A DNA stretch of 64,000 nt from Chloroflexota bacterium (GTDB lineage: Bacteria > Chloroflexota > Anaerolineae > Anaerolineales > Anaerolineaceae). Under the pieces are notes generated by a model. The model was not told the DNA's origin and did not search any database. It saw nothing but the letters and a program-made list of their open reading frames with translations. Shown here in pieces: positions 1 to 8,271 of this stretch. The stretch is taken from contig SLTK01000007.1 in NCBI GenBank assembly GCA_004347695.1, positions 412,823-476,822 of the forward strand. Direction: 5' to 3'. The translations under genes were made by a program, and so were the position numbers. Every line of letters starts with the position of its first letter. Position 1 is the first letter of the stretch.

Positions 1-542
1 CAAGGTCTCCTGACCTGCCCCGGATGATTTATGCAGGTTGGATTCCCCGCGGGGCACTCTGCGACCAGCAAGATGTCGGATTTCGGGGCGACCTTTAGCT
101 ATTGTCATTTTTCACAGCCATCGCCCCTCAATCCGACCTACGGCAACCGCAAGGGATAAGAATAAGCAATGTTTACTCCTGCCCACAGCTAAGCTGGGGC
201 AAGGTCTCCTGACCTGCCCCGGATGATTTATGCAGGTTGGATTCCCCGCGGGGCACTCTGCGACCAGCAAGATGTCGGATTTCGGGGCGACCTTTAGCTA
301 TTGTCATTTTTCACAGCCATCGCCCCTCAATCCGACCTACGGCAACCGCAAGGGATAAGAATAAGCAATGTTTACTCCTGCCCACAGCTAAGCTGGGGCA
401 AGGTCTCCTGACCTGCCCCGGATGATTTATGCAGGTTGGATTCCCCGCGGGGCACTCTGCGACCAGCAAGATGTCGGATTTCGGGGCGACCTTTAGCTAT
501 TGTCATTTTTCACAGCCATCGCCCCTCAATCCGACCTACGGC
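1..542. repeat. 199-bp tandem repeat, about 2.7 copies
   Basis: Two full units (1-199 and 200-398) appear identical, and a third partial unit runs 399 to about 542, where it diverges after the shared CCGACCTACGG. Each unit carries the same short open frame of 62 codons, but this looks incidental: codon use is poor, no ribosome site precedes it and no known domain is present. The array starts at the window edge, so the true copy number is unknown. Confidence 0.9.
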
Positions 543-857
543 TAAATTTTCCTCTCCCTGCCAGGGAGAGGTTAGGTGAGGGTTGGGTGAAACGACGAGT
601 GGCGTCCGCGGCGCTTCGGCAGGCTCACTCGTAGAAGGCCCTGTGGGCAGCGAGCGGGGCATTGACGGGCGGAGCAGCGGAAGGGCATGGAAGCCCCCCT
701 CCCCTACAAAAACCTTCGCGTTCTTGACGGCCTTTGCGTTCTTCGTGGTCAGGTGTTGAACGCCGGGCATACCGAAGAGCGAGCAGGTCGCGACCCGCCC
801 GCGCGGTTTTGGCGTGTATTACGTGCCCCAATGGGGAAGGATATTATGGCCGCCGTC
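543..857. other. intergenic stretch without a supported gene
   Basis: No coding frame here can be supported. A short palindrome (CTCCCTGCCAGGGAG) lies near 553-567. Around 730-755 a reverse-oriented CCACGAAGAACGCAAAGG-like string resembles the dispersed repeats that often accompany GxxExxY genes, one of which is at 28.2 kb. It is probably a remnant of such repeats. Confidence 0.5.
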
Positions 858-1307
858 TCACTGGTCGAATTTTCGAGGCGCTGTGTGCTGGCTGACAATC
901 CCACCCGCGCCCCCGCGGGTGGTTTTTTGCGTGTGGATGACCGCCTGCTCCACCTCTTCCACTGCCGGCGTAAGCACCGGCAAAATTACCAACTGACCAA
1001 CTGCATCGCCCGGCTCAAACACCACCGGCTGATCGGTCAGGTTGGCAACTTTAACCAGAATCTCGCCCTGGTAGCCGGCATCCACCACCCCGGCGCCCAA
1101 CAGATGATTATTGCGACCTTTTGGCTTGAGCAGCCCCACATAGCCGTCCGGAATTTCTATCGTTATCCCGGTTGGCACGATGGCAAAGCTGCGCGGCGCA
1201 ACCAGCACCGCTTCTACAGCGTAGACATCCAGCCCGGCGTCAGCGGGGTGCTTGCGGGTCGGCAGCATGGCATCAGGGCGCAGGCGGGCAATACGAATGG
1301 TCTGCAT
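858..1307 (-). CDS. dut: dUTP diphosphatase (dUTPase), trimeric type
   Basis: Hydrolyses dUTP to dUMP and PPi, which keeps uracil out of DNA and supplies dTMP synthesis. The 149-residue product has motif 1 (ADAGLDVYA), motif 3 (GVVDAGYQGEI), motif 4 (GDAVGQLVILP) and a C-terminal Gly-rich motif 5 (RGGAGG). Motif 2, usually PRSGLA, is divergent here (PKGRNN), and the usual Phe of motif 5 is missing, so this is a variant dUTPase. The ATG at 1307 is chosen because GGAG sits 6 nt upstream; an in-frame TTG at 1319 would overlap that site. It lies downstream of valS on the same strand with its own gap, so an operon is not certain. Confidence 0.85.
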   Translation of the reverse strand: MQTIRIARLRPDAMLPTRKHPADAGLDVYAVEAVLVAPRSFAIVPTGITIEIPDGYVGLLKPKGRNNHLLGAGVVDAGYQGEILVKVANLTDQPVVFEPGDAVGQLVILPVLTPAVEEVEQAVIHTQKTTRGGAGGIVSQHTAPRKFDQ

Positions 1308-1344
1308 AAAGGTCTCCAAAAAAAATAAATGATCTGTTATTCGG

Positions 1345-1402
1345 GTAGGGGCACGGGGATAACAGGATGATTGTCAATTGTGTAACATCCCCGTGCCTCT
1401 AC
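1345..1402. repeat. REP-like inverted repeat
   Basis: GTAGGGGCACGGGGAT at 1345-1360 is followed by its near-perfect inverse ATCCCCGTGCCTCTAC at 1387-1402. The same GTAGGG(G/A)CACGGGG string recurs at 9311-9466 beside a RAYT transposase gene, so this is probably a dispersed REP/BIME-type element in the valS-dut gap. Confidence 0.65.
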
Positions 1403-1475
1403 GAGAGATGGTTCAGCGCTCACAGCCGTCGAGGCGGTAGATACGGCTGACCATTTTTTAGCAACCTCCGCAAGA

Positions 1476-4181
1476 TTACCTCAAAGCTTGCAATTGCTCG
1501 CGCAGGCTGGCAGCCGTTTCCTGAAAAGCCGCCAACCTCAGGCGTTCCTTATCCACCACCGCAGCCGGCGCTTTTTGCGCGAATGGGCTGGCGAGCAGCC
1601 CCTCCAGCCGGGCGATCTGGGTCTGGACTTCATTCAGTTCATTCTGCAGGCGGATCTGCTCGCTTTCCAGGTCCACCAGACCGGAGAAAGGGAGGTAAAT
1701 TTCAATTCCGGACACCACCAGCCCGACCTGGTCCTTTGGCTTTTCCGGTAAGGATTCCACCAGCGCCAACTGTTGCAGAACAATGTAAGCCAGCGCAGCC
1801 AGAGTCGCGGATTGAGCCTGCAAAATGGCCAATCGATCGCCGGCAACAATGGTTGCCGGGATGCGCTTGCCCGGCGTCACCTTCTTTTCGGTACGTAAAT
1901 TGCGTATCGCCCGGATGATCTCCTGCAGCAAGCCGAAATCAGCCAGCTTTTCAGCCTCCCAACCTTCGAGGTTCTGAGGTTCAGGCCATTTGGCCACAAT
2001 CAACATTTCTGCCCAGCCCTCTTTGGGCTGATAAAGGCTCGGTTTTTCCTGACAGGCGCGTTTCAGGTGACCCCACAACTCTTCGGTGACAAATGGGGTA
2101 AAGGGATGCAGCATACGTAAGGCCGCATCCAGCACACGCGCAAGTGTTTGCGCGGTGTAGTAAGCCCGGTCGCCGCCCTCCGCCATTTGCAGCTTGGCAA
2201 TTTCCAGGTACCAGTCGGCAAATTCAGACCAGAAAAATTCATAGATTTGACGACCTGCCTCACCATATTGAAGGCCGGCGAACAACCGGTCGACTTCACG
2301 CTCGAGGGATTGCAGCCGCGCCCAGATCCAGGAATCCGCCAGAGTCCAATCCGGGGCAGATTGAGCCTGCGCAGGCGCCGAATCCAGCGTATTCAACACA
2401 AAGCGCCCGGCATTCCAAATTTTGTTGGCGAAATTGCGGTTGGCTTCGACCTTTTTTGGACTCAGATTCATGTCATTGCCCGGGGTGGAGCCTACCAACA
2501 GAGTGAAGCGCAGTGCATCGGTGCCCAACTCATCCATCAGGCCAAGTGGGTCAATTACATTACCCTTCGATTTGCTCATTTTGGCGCCATCGCCGTCACG
2601 GATCAAACCGTGCAGGTACACCGTATTGAACGGCACCTGGCCGGTAAATTCCAGGCCAAGCATGATCATACGCGCCACCCAGAAAAACAGGATGTCATAG
2701 CCGGTTTCCATGTAGCTGGTCGGGTAAAAGTAGTCCAGGTCGGGCGTCTTTTCCGGCCAGCCAAGCGTCGAGAATGGCCACAGCCCGGATGAAAACCAGG
2801 TGTCCAGCACATCCTCATCCTGGTGAATTTTCGTGCTGCCGCAATTGGTACATACTGTCAGATCGTGACGTGATGCCAGAGTAGCGCCACAGTCATCACA
2901 ATACCAGACCGGGATACGGTGCCCCCACCACAACTGCCGGCTAATGCACCAGTCCTGGATATTTTCGAGCCAGTTGTAATACACCTTGGTAAAGCGCTCA
3001 GGCACAATGCGAATCTGTCCCTCGCGCACGGCTGCCAGCGCTTTTTCCGCCAGCGGCTTGATTTCGACAAACCACTGGGTGGAAATCATCGGTTCCACGA
3101 TTTCACCGCCGCGCTGGGAACGCGGCACATTGAGTGTATACGGCTGTTCTTTGATTACCAGCCCGGCGGCCTGCATGTCCGCCCAGATTTTTTTGCGACA
3201 CTCGAAGCGATCCAGGCCGGCATACGGACCGCCGTTGTCGTTGATGGCAGCATCCAGTGTCAGGATATTGATCACTTCCAGGCCGTGACGTTGACCGATG
3301 GCATAGTCATTGGGGTCGTGCGCCGGCGTAATTTTGAGCGCGCCTGTACCAAAAGCCCGGTCGACATATTCATCTGCGATCACCGGGATGGCGCGGTTGA
3401 GCATGGGCACCAGCACTTTGCGGCCAATCAGGTGCGCGTAGCGCTCGTCCTCCGGATGGACGGCTACAGCGGTATCGCCAAGGATGGTCTCCGGGCGGGT
3501 AGTGGCCACCGGGATGAAGGCCTGCGGGTCGTCAGCCAGCACGTATTTAAAGAAATACAGGAAACCGGGCTCCTCGCTGTACTCCACTTCCAGGTCAGAC
3601 ACAGCGGTTTTCAACCCCGGCGACCAGTTGATCATACGCGGGCCGCGGTAAATAAGCTCTTTTTCGTACAGGCGGACAAAGGCTTCGCGCACAGCCCTGG
3701 ATAGGCCAGCGTCCAACGTAAAACGCTCGCGGTCCCAATCGCATGAGGCCCCCAGCCGGCGAATCTGACGGGTAATCAGGCCGCCATACTTTTGTTTCCA
3801 GGCCCAGGTGCGTCGTTCGAATTCTTCCCGGCCCAGTTCCTCGCGCGTGCGGCCTTCGGCTGCCAGCATTTTTTCCACCTGCAACTGGGTGGCGATACCG
3901 GCGTGATCGGAGCCCGGCACCCACAGAGACGGAATGCCTTTCATGCGATGGTAGCGGGTCATCAGGTCTTCCATGGCGACAAACATGGCATGCCCGAGGT
4001 GCAACTCACCGGTCACATTGGGTGGCGGGATGGAGATGACGAACGGCTTGCGCGCTGGATCAAAACCCGGTTTGTTGGGATCGTTGACCGGTTTGAAAAA
4101 ACCGCGCTTTTCCCACTCCTGGTAAATGCGTTCTTCTACGGCATTAAAGTCATAGGCTTTTGGTAATGCGTTTTCAGTCAT
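1476..4181 (-). CDS. valS: valyl-tRNA synthetase
   Basis: Charges tRNA-Val in the cytoplasm and edits misactivated threonine. The 901-residue length is normal for bacterial ValRS. The class I HIGH motif is present near residues 52-66 (PPPNVTGELHLGHAM) and KMSKS near residue 535 (AKMSKSKGN). A zinc-ribbon-like CDDCG...CTNCG segment lies in the middle, and a charged coiled coil forms the last 60 residues, as in other ValRS enzymes. The ATG at 4181 is preceded by GAGAGGTGCAAGG, a good ribosome site. The gene is read from a consensus promoter at 4553-4581 through a T-box leader, so expression should rise when tRNA-Val is uncharged. Confidence 0.97.
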   Translation of the reverse strand: MTENALPKAYDFNAVEERIYQEWEKRGFFKPVNDPNKPGFDPARKPFVISIPPPNVTGELHLGHAMFVAMEDLMTRYHRMKGIPSLWVPGSDHAGIATQLQVEKMLAAEGRTREELGREEFERRTWAWKQKYGGLITRQIRRLGASCDWDRERFTLDAGLSRAVREAFVRLYEKELIYRGPRMINWSPGLKTAVSDLEVEYSEEPGFLYFFKYVLADDPQAFIPVATTRPETILGDTAVAVHPEDERYAHLIGRKVLVPMLNRAIPVIADEYVDRAFGTGALKITPAHDPNDYAIGQRHGLEVINILTLDAAINDNGGPYAGLDRFECRKKIWADMQAAGLVIKEQPYTLNVPRSQRGGEIVEPMISTQWFVEIKPLAEKALAAVREGQIRIVPERFTKVYYNWLENIQDWCISRQLWWGHRIPVWYCDDCGATLASRHDLTVCTNCGSTKIHQDEDVLDTWFSSGLWPFSTLGWPEKTPDLDYFYPTSYMETGYDILFFWVARMIMLGLEFTGQVPFNTVYLHGLIRDGDGAKMSKSKGNVIDPLGLMDELGTDALRFTLLVGSTPGNDMNLSPKKVEANRNFANKIWNAGRFVLNTLDSAPAQAQSAPDWTLADSWIWARLQSLEREVDRLFAGLQYGEAGRQIYEFFWSEFADWYLEIAKLQMAEGGDRAYYTAQTLARVLDAALRMLHPFTPFVTEELWGHLKRACQEKPSLYQPKEGWAEMLIVAKWPEPQNLEGWEAEKLADFGLLQEIIRAIRNLRTEKKVTPGKRIPATIVAGDRLAILQAQSATLAALAYIVLQQLALVESLPEKPKDQVGLVVSGIEIYLPFSGLVDLESEQIRLQNELNEVQTQIARLEGLLASPFAQKAPAAVVDKERLRLAAFQETAASLREQLQALR

Positions 4182-4261
4182 CCTTGCACCTCTCGCTTCT
4201 TGATTTTCTTCGCTGTCTCGTGTGGACCAGGCTACCTGCGCTAAGAAATGATCCTTATTCC

Positions 4262-4530
4262 CTTAAATAAAAAACCCAATCGCCTAATGAGGACGAAAGG
4301 GATTCTTCCGCGGTACCACCTCTATTCGCCAGGCTGGAAAAACTGGCGCACTCTCCCCGGACGATGATCCGGGTTACGCGCTAACGGGCTTACCCGTGCC
4401 GGTCTACTCTCCTAACAGGATTTCTTCGGCAAGTGAACCAAACGACTTCGGCCGGAGTGCACTGTGGAGGCTTTCAGCCTACGGCGCTCCTTCTCTGGCA
4501 GATTACTGACCAGCCTACTCCTTTTGGTAT
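4262..4530 (-). promoter_or_regulatory. T-box riboswitch of valS
   Basis: On the minus strand the leader carries the canonical T-box bulge sequence TGGTACCGCGG (complement of 4308-4318). It is followed by a terminator hairpin (CCCTTTCGTCC / GGCGATTGGG) ending in six Ts at 4269-4275. Stem I seems to be closed by ACCAAA (from 4523-4528) pairing with TTTGGT (from 4437-4442). Just before the 3' strand lies GTC (complement of 4444-4446), a valine codon in the position expected for the specifier. AGTA on the opposite side fits the specifier-loop turn. It should pair with the tRNA-Val anticodon and acceptor end to favour antitermination. Confidence 0.92.
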
Positions 4531-4552
4531 TTCAATTATTAAGATTGTATCG

Positions 4553-4581
4553 ATTATACCGGGTTCGGACAGCCGTGTCAA
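4553..4581 (-). promoter_or_regulatory. sigma70-type promoter of valS
   Basis: Reading the minus strand, TTGACA (4576-4581) and TATAAT (4553-4558) are both perfect consensus and separated by exactly 17 nt. Transcription would begin near 4546, just upstream of T-box Stem I. Confidence 0.9.
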
Positions 4582-4582
4582 T

Positions 4583-4624
4583 CTGAGTGCGTTCATCTGA
4601 GTGCGTTCATCTGAGTGCGTTCAT
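4583..4624. repeat. 14-bp short tandem repeat, three copies
   Basis: CTGAGTGCGTTCAT is repeated three times without change between the valS promoter and the 3' end of the next gene, directly behind the -35 box. Repeat-number variation here could alter the upstream context of the valS promoter. Confidence 0.9.
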
Positions 4625-4673
4625 CTGCCGGTGAAATCACTCACCACCGCGGCTGGATAAGGTGTTGTGCTGA

Positions 4674-5804
4674 TCAATGCACCGCCATAATCCCCTCGCC
4701 AAAAACCAGCCAGAACAACCACATCTGGCTGTATAAAAGCGCCCGTCGGGATGATTCCAGCGCGCCGTAATCCAGGGCAGCCACCATCAGGCCAATAGTG
4801 ATGCGGGCAAGACCAGGCAGGTTCAAGACGGTCGATGCCGGCAGAAATGGAAAAAGCAACGCGTTCAACAGCAATATCCACACACCCGGAGCCAGGCGGC
4901 CTTTCCAGAGCGACCGCAGGCTGGCGACCAGAGCAGCGGCGGCAGGGATGAGCGCCATCAACAGCACGACCAGCGAAAGCAGCACAAACAAGTAAACATC
5001 CTGCGTGGGGTACCCCCACCAGCCGCGGAAAGGGATCAGCTCGAAAGAACTGGCCAGTGCGCCGCCTGAGCCGATACCCCAGCTCCCCAACCAGAGGCGC
5101 ATGATGAGCTGCCATAACCCAAAGGGCAACCCTACGGCGAGGCCCCAGAGCAGGCCGGCTTTACGCTGGCCGCTGGTGAGCATGGCAAGCGCGCAGCCAG
5201 CAGCAAAAACCAGGGTCAGTTCGCGTGTCAGAACCGCCAACGCAAAAAACGGCAGGCTGCGCCAGATTCGCTGGCGGTCAAAGAACAGCACGCCCCACTG
5301 CACCAGAGCAAAAGCCAGCGGCTCGGTCAAATCCAGGCGCAGCGAGAGGAGCAATCCAGGAAAAGCTCCATACGCCAGTGCGTACCAACGACTGCGGCCA
5401 TGCCCTGCCAAAATCTTCTCAGTCGCCAGAGTGCCCAATGCCAGGCTGGCGAGGTTGATCAGAATTAATGTCCAGGGGATAGCAGCGGCGTTACCCAGGG
5501 CCAGGGCGCGAGCGAGCAGCGGGTAAAGGATGCGCTGGTAGCGGTAGGCCGGTATGTCCAGGTAAGGGGCAGCGCCAGCCGGGTCGAGCGCAATCTGGTA
5601 GGCAAACTGGCCGTCGTAGCCCATTTCATAAACTCCGTGGGCCGGGTCGAATTGCCGGCCAATCATGACAAAAGCCATGGGATCCCAGGCATTACGCGCC
5701 AGCGTAAACAGCACATATCCCAGCGCCAAAAGAGTTGTGAGCATCCAGGGTCGCAGCCAGCCTACCCAATGAAAGAGCATTTTCAGACTTGCAGGTGGTT
5801 TCAT
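4674..5804 (-). CDS. polytopic membrane protein, GT-C glycosyltransferase-like
   Basis: A 376-residue protein with about nine or ten hydrophobic segments. After the first membrane segment a loop carries YEMGYDGQFAYQIALDP followed by Arg/Tyr-rich YRYQRILYPLL, a layout typical of bacterial membrane proteins annotated as DUF2029-like or cell-surface glycopolymer formation proteins. A role in moving sugars from a lipid carrier to a surface polymer is plausible but inferred from fold class only. It is a stand-alone gene; the start at 5804 lacks a clear ribosome site. Confidence 0.6.
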   Translation of the reverse strand: MKPPASLKMLFHWVGWLRPWMLTTLLALGYVLFTLARNAWDPMAFVMIGRQFDPAHGVYEMGYDGQFAYQIALDPAGAAPYLDIPAYRYQRILYPLLARALALGNAAAIPWTLILINLASLALGTLATEKILAGHGRSRWYALAYGAFPGLLLSLRLDLTEPLAFALVQWGVLFFDRQRIWRSLPFFALAVLTRELTLVFAAGCALAMLTSGQRKAGLLWGLAVGLPFGLWQLIMRLWLGSWGIGSGGALASSFELIPFRGWWGYPTQDVYLFVLLSLVVLLMALIPAAAALVASLRSLWKGRLAPGVWILLLNALLFPFLPASTVLNLPGLARITIGLMVAALDYGALESSRRALLYSQMWLFWLVFGEGIMAVH

Positions 5805-6101
5805 GAGGAAAAAAATCCAAACGCCTGGCGAATCAAAAGCCTGCGGGTATGCAATATCTAAAAAAGTCTACTTGAAACTCTCGTCAATGTCGAGCACTTT
5901 TACCGTCCTCTTGTTGATCCTTGACTCAAAAATGCTGAGGCGTTGCGAGGTCAAAATGCGCAGATTATCTGCCATATCTGATTGTTGACAGCCCGATTCG
6001 CGAGAATGGCTGGTTCTGCCGTCCGTTGGCCAAAATCCAACGTTTTTTGGCAATTTTTGGGTTCGTACCGTTTCCAACGATCATGGGTTAAATGCAAATT
6101 C
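5805..6101. other. intergenic stretch, no gene seen
   Basis: Short frames exist on both strands but none has a ribosome site, codon bias or recognisable domain. It separates a minus-strand membrane gene from a plus-strand gene and must carry upstream regions for both. Confidence 0.5.
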
Positions 6102-6129
6102 TTGACAAAACAAGTATATATTCTACAAT
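6102..6129 (+). promoter_or_regulatory. probable sigma70 promoter of the RibD-C gene
   Basis: TTGACA (6102-6107) and TACAAT (6124-6129) are separated by 16 nt. A start near 6136 would give a leader of about 70 nt before the ATG at 6209. Confidence 0.65.
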
Positions 6130-6208
6130 TGGAGAGCATTTCAGGTTGCGTATTCGATGGCTGTATCCTTACACATAAAGCAGGCTTGGGGCAGAGTGAG
6201 GAGTTGGC

Positions 6209-6775
6209 ATGAGAAAATTAATTTTGTTCAATTTAATGACTCTTGACGGGTATTTTGAAGGTCCTGACCATAATATTGACTGGCATAATGTGGATGCAGA
6301 ATTCAACGAGTTCGCCATCGAGCAAATCTCCAATACCGACGGGTTGATTTTTGGCCGGGTGACCTATGAACTTATGGCAGCTTACTGGCCAACCCGGGAA
6401 GCCATTCAGAGTGACCCGCTTGTTGCGGATTGGATGAACAAATTGCCAAAATATGTATTCTCGCGCAAACTGGATCGGGTTGATTGGGCTAATTCCCACC
6501 TGATAAAAGGCGATGCGGTCGTTGAACTCCGGAAGATCAAGGAGCAACCGGGCAGAGATCTGTTTATCTTCGGCAGCGCCGACCTCTCGACCACCCTGAT
6601 GCAAAATAACCTGATCGATGAATACCGGGTGATCATCAACCCGATCCTGCTGGGCAAGGGCACGCCATTGTTCAAAGGTTTGACCGGGCCAATCAACCTG
6701 CAGCATCTAAAGACGCGCACGTTTCAAAATGGAAATGTGCTCCTGTATTACCAGCCCGCCAATGCAACCCGGTAA
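6209..6775 (+). CDS. RibD C-terminal / dihydrofolate reductase-like protein
   Basis: A 188-residue single-domain member of the RibD_C (DHFR fold) superfamily. It begins with MRKLILFNLMTLDGYFEG, the usual N-terminal strand and substrate loop, and has GLIFGRVTYELMAAYW, followed by the NADPH-binding segment (LFIFGSADLSTTLMQ) and IDEYRVIINPILLGKGTPLF. These proteins are NADPH-dependent reductases of unknown substrate, and few have an assigned reaction. Three more homologues occur in the accessory region (33150, 44321, 46540) and are clearly distinct in sequence from this one. Ribosome site GTGAGGAG precedes the ATG. Confidence 0.85.
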   Translation: MRKLILFNLMTLDGYFEGPDHNIDWHNVDAEFNEFAIEQISNTDGLIFGRVTYELMAAYWPTREAIQSDPLVADWMNKLPKYVFSRKLDRVDWANSHLIKGDAVVELRKIKEQPGRDLFIFGSADLSTTLMQNNLIDEYRVIINPILLGKGTPLFKGLTGPINLQHLKTRTFQNGNVLLYYQPANATR

Positions 6776-6798
6776 AACACGCTGCAATTGGAGCAAAA

Positions 6799-7362
6799 GT
6801 GTTCATAATGGACCGCCATACGCGGAAGGCTTTCACGGATATCTACTCGGAAGATCGCAACCTGCAAAATGCCGCTTTTCAGCAATTGATCCAGGAAACT
6901 GATCAACCGGTGCCCTGGGCATACGAGGTCTGGGATGAACTGGTAGCGGCGCTCAAACACCGCGACAACCATGTACGCGCCATTGCGGCTCAGGTGCTCT
7001 GCAATCTGGCCAAATCTGACCCACAAAAGCGGATGTTGCGGGATTTCCCGGCGCTGCTGGCTCTCACCCAAGACGAACGCTACGTGACGGCCCGCCATTG
7101 TATGCAGGCTTTGTGGAAGGTCGGGGTTGCAGGCGGGGAACAGCTCAAAGCCTATCTGGACGGCCTGACTGCCCGCTTTACTGAATGCGCGGTTGAAAAG
7201 AACGGTACCCTCACCCGCTATGACATTTGCCAGAGTCTGAAGAATACCTATGACGTTGTTCGTGACGAAGCCATTAAAGAAACCGCGCTCAGACTGATCG
7301 AAACGGAAACAGATTTGAAATACCGAAAAAAGTATGCCGGCCTGTGGAAGGGTAAAGCCTGA
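6799..7362 (+). CDS. HEAT-repeat-like helical protein
   Basis: A 187-residue, nearly all-helical protein. Segments such as VWDELVAALKHRDNHVRAIA and the following helix resemble paired HEAT helices; further pairs follow through residue 170. No catalytic motif is seen, so it is likely a binding protein. It starts 23 nt after the RibD_C gene and probably shares its transcript. The GTG at 6799 is preferred because GGAG lies 5 nt upstream; the in-frame ATG at 6808 is too far from it. Confidence 0.65.
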   Translation: MFIMDRHTRKAFTDIYSEDRNLQNAAFQQLIQETDQPVPWAYEVWDELVAALKHRDNHVRAIAAQVLCNLAKSDPQKRMLRDFPALLALTQDERYVTARHCMQALWKVGVAGGEQLKAYLDGLTARFTECAVEKNGTLTRYDICQSLKNTYDVVRDEAIKETALRLIETETDLKYRKKYAGLWKGKA

Positions 7363-7403
7363 GATTCTGAACCTTTAAATATGGGAATTATGTTATTTCA
7401 GTA

Positions 7404-7432
7404 TTGACTTAATTAAGTAGATACTGTATTAT
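7404..7432 (+). promoter_or_regulatory. promoter and candidate operator of the arsR gene
   Basis: TTGACT (7404-7409) and TATTAT (7427-7432) are 17 nt apart. The spacer contains a perfect 12-bp palindrome, ACTTAATTAAGT (7407-7418), a likely autorepressor site. The predicted start is 6-7 nt after the -10 box, which is the ATG at 7439 itself, so the mRNA would be leaderless. Confidence 0.75.
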
Positions 7433-7438
7433 ACCGAC

Positions 7439-7756
7439 ATGGATAAATTTTCTGCCCTCGGTGACCCGAATCGGCGCCGTATCGTCGAACTGCTCGCCAA
7501 CCAAGGCCCGCTGACTGCCACCGAAATCTCGGAGAAATTTTCCGTCAGTCCGTCAGCCATTTCTCAGCACCTTAAAATCCTGCGCGAAGCAGGCCTGATC
7601 CAGATGAAAAAAAAGGCCCAGAAACGCATCTACGCTATCGACTCGGCCGCCGTGCATGAAATGGAAATTTGGGCCAAACGGTTGACCGCCCTCTGGGAAC
7701 AACGCTTCGATGCGCTGGAAAAAATCATCGAGGCAGAAAAACACAAACAGGATTAG
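7439..7756 (+). CDS. ArsR-family winged-helix regulator
   Basis: A 105-residue repressor-type protein. The winged helix spans about residues 8-80, with MDKFSALGDPNRRRIVELL at the N-terminus and the recognition helix in VSPSAISQHLKILREAGLI. The Cys metal-binding motifs of SmtB/ArsR sensors are absent. This matches the subgroup that is co-transcribed with SRPBCC/AHSA1 genes, as here. No ribosome site precedes the ATG and the promoter spacing suggests a leaderless message. It likely represses its own operon, which continues with the two SRPBCC genes. Confidence 0.88.
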   Translation: MDKFSALGDPNRRRIVELLANQGPLTATEISEKFSVSPSAISQHLKILREAGLIQMKKKAQKRIYAIDSAAVHEMEIWAKRLTALWEQRFDALEKIIEAEKHKQD

Positions 7757-7778
7757 TGGTACTGAAAGGAGAATTTTA

Positions 7779-8261
7779 ATGGTTACTCAAAATGTATCCG
7801 ACCTCGTCATCACCCGCGTTTTCGATGCCCCCATCGAGCAAGTCTGGAAAGCCTGGACTGAGCCAGAACGCATCATGCGTTGGTGGGGCCCGCAAGATTT
7901 CACCGCTCCATCTTGCACCATTGATTTTCGCGTGGGTGGAAAATACCTGTTCTGTATGCGCTCCCCCGAAGGGCAGGACTACTGGTCAACCGGCGTCATC
8001 AAAGAGATTGTCCCCATGGAGCGGCTGGTCTATACCGACAGCTTTGCCGACGCAGAGGGTAATGTTGTGCCAGGCTCCTATTATGGCATGGGTGACGATT
8101 TCCCCAGTGAGCTGGTTGTAACCGTACTGTTCGAAGAGCTGCCCGGCAAAACGAAGATGACCCTCAAGCACGCCGGCTTGCCAATGGGAGAAATGAAGGA
8201 TATGACCGGTCAAGGCTGGAATCAGTCCTTTGACAAACTTGCCGACAGTTTACTGGTATAA
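7779..8261 (+). CDS. SRPBCC / AHSA1-like domain protein
   Basis: A 160-residue START/Bet v1-like fold protein of the AHSA1 subgroup. It has the usual N-terminal strand (LVITRVFDAPIEQVWKAWTE), the RWWGP signature and a C-terminal helix ending KLADSLLV. Such proteins bind hydrophobic ligands, and none of this bacterial clade has an agreed reaction. Start at 7779 follows AAAGGAGAA. It lies 22 nt after arsR, so the two are co-transcribed, and a second SRPBCC gene follows after 10 nt. Confidence 0.88.
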   Translation: MVTQNVSDLVITRVFDAPIEQVWKAWTEPERIMRWWGPQDFTAPSCTIDFRVGGKYLFCMRSPEGQDYWSTGVIKEIVPMERLVYTDSFADAEGNVVPGSYYGMGDDFPSELVVTVLFEELPGKTKMTLKHAGLPMGEMKDMTGQGWNQSFDKLADSLLV

Positions 8262-8271
8262 GGTGAGAAAA

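Noticed and set aside
38..425. Two identical 62-codon frames in the tandem repeat
   Set aside because: They exist only because the repeat unit lacks stops in one frame; no ribosome site or similarity, and the third unit loses the frame.
687..1328. Plus-strand frame of 213 codons over the dut gene
   Set aside because: It is antisense to clear dUTPase motifs and has no domain of its own.
1427..1460. Hairpin CAGCCGT/ACGGCTG with T-run as valS terminator
   Set aside because: The T-run is on the plus-strand side of the hairpin, while valS is read on the minus strand; no plus-strand gene ends there.
5868..6139. Minus-strand frames in the gap before 6209
   Set aside because: No ribosome site, atypical composition and no recognisable motif.
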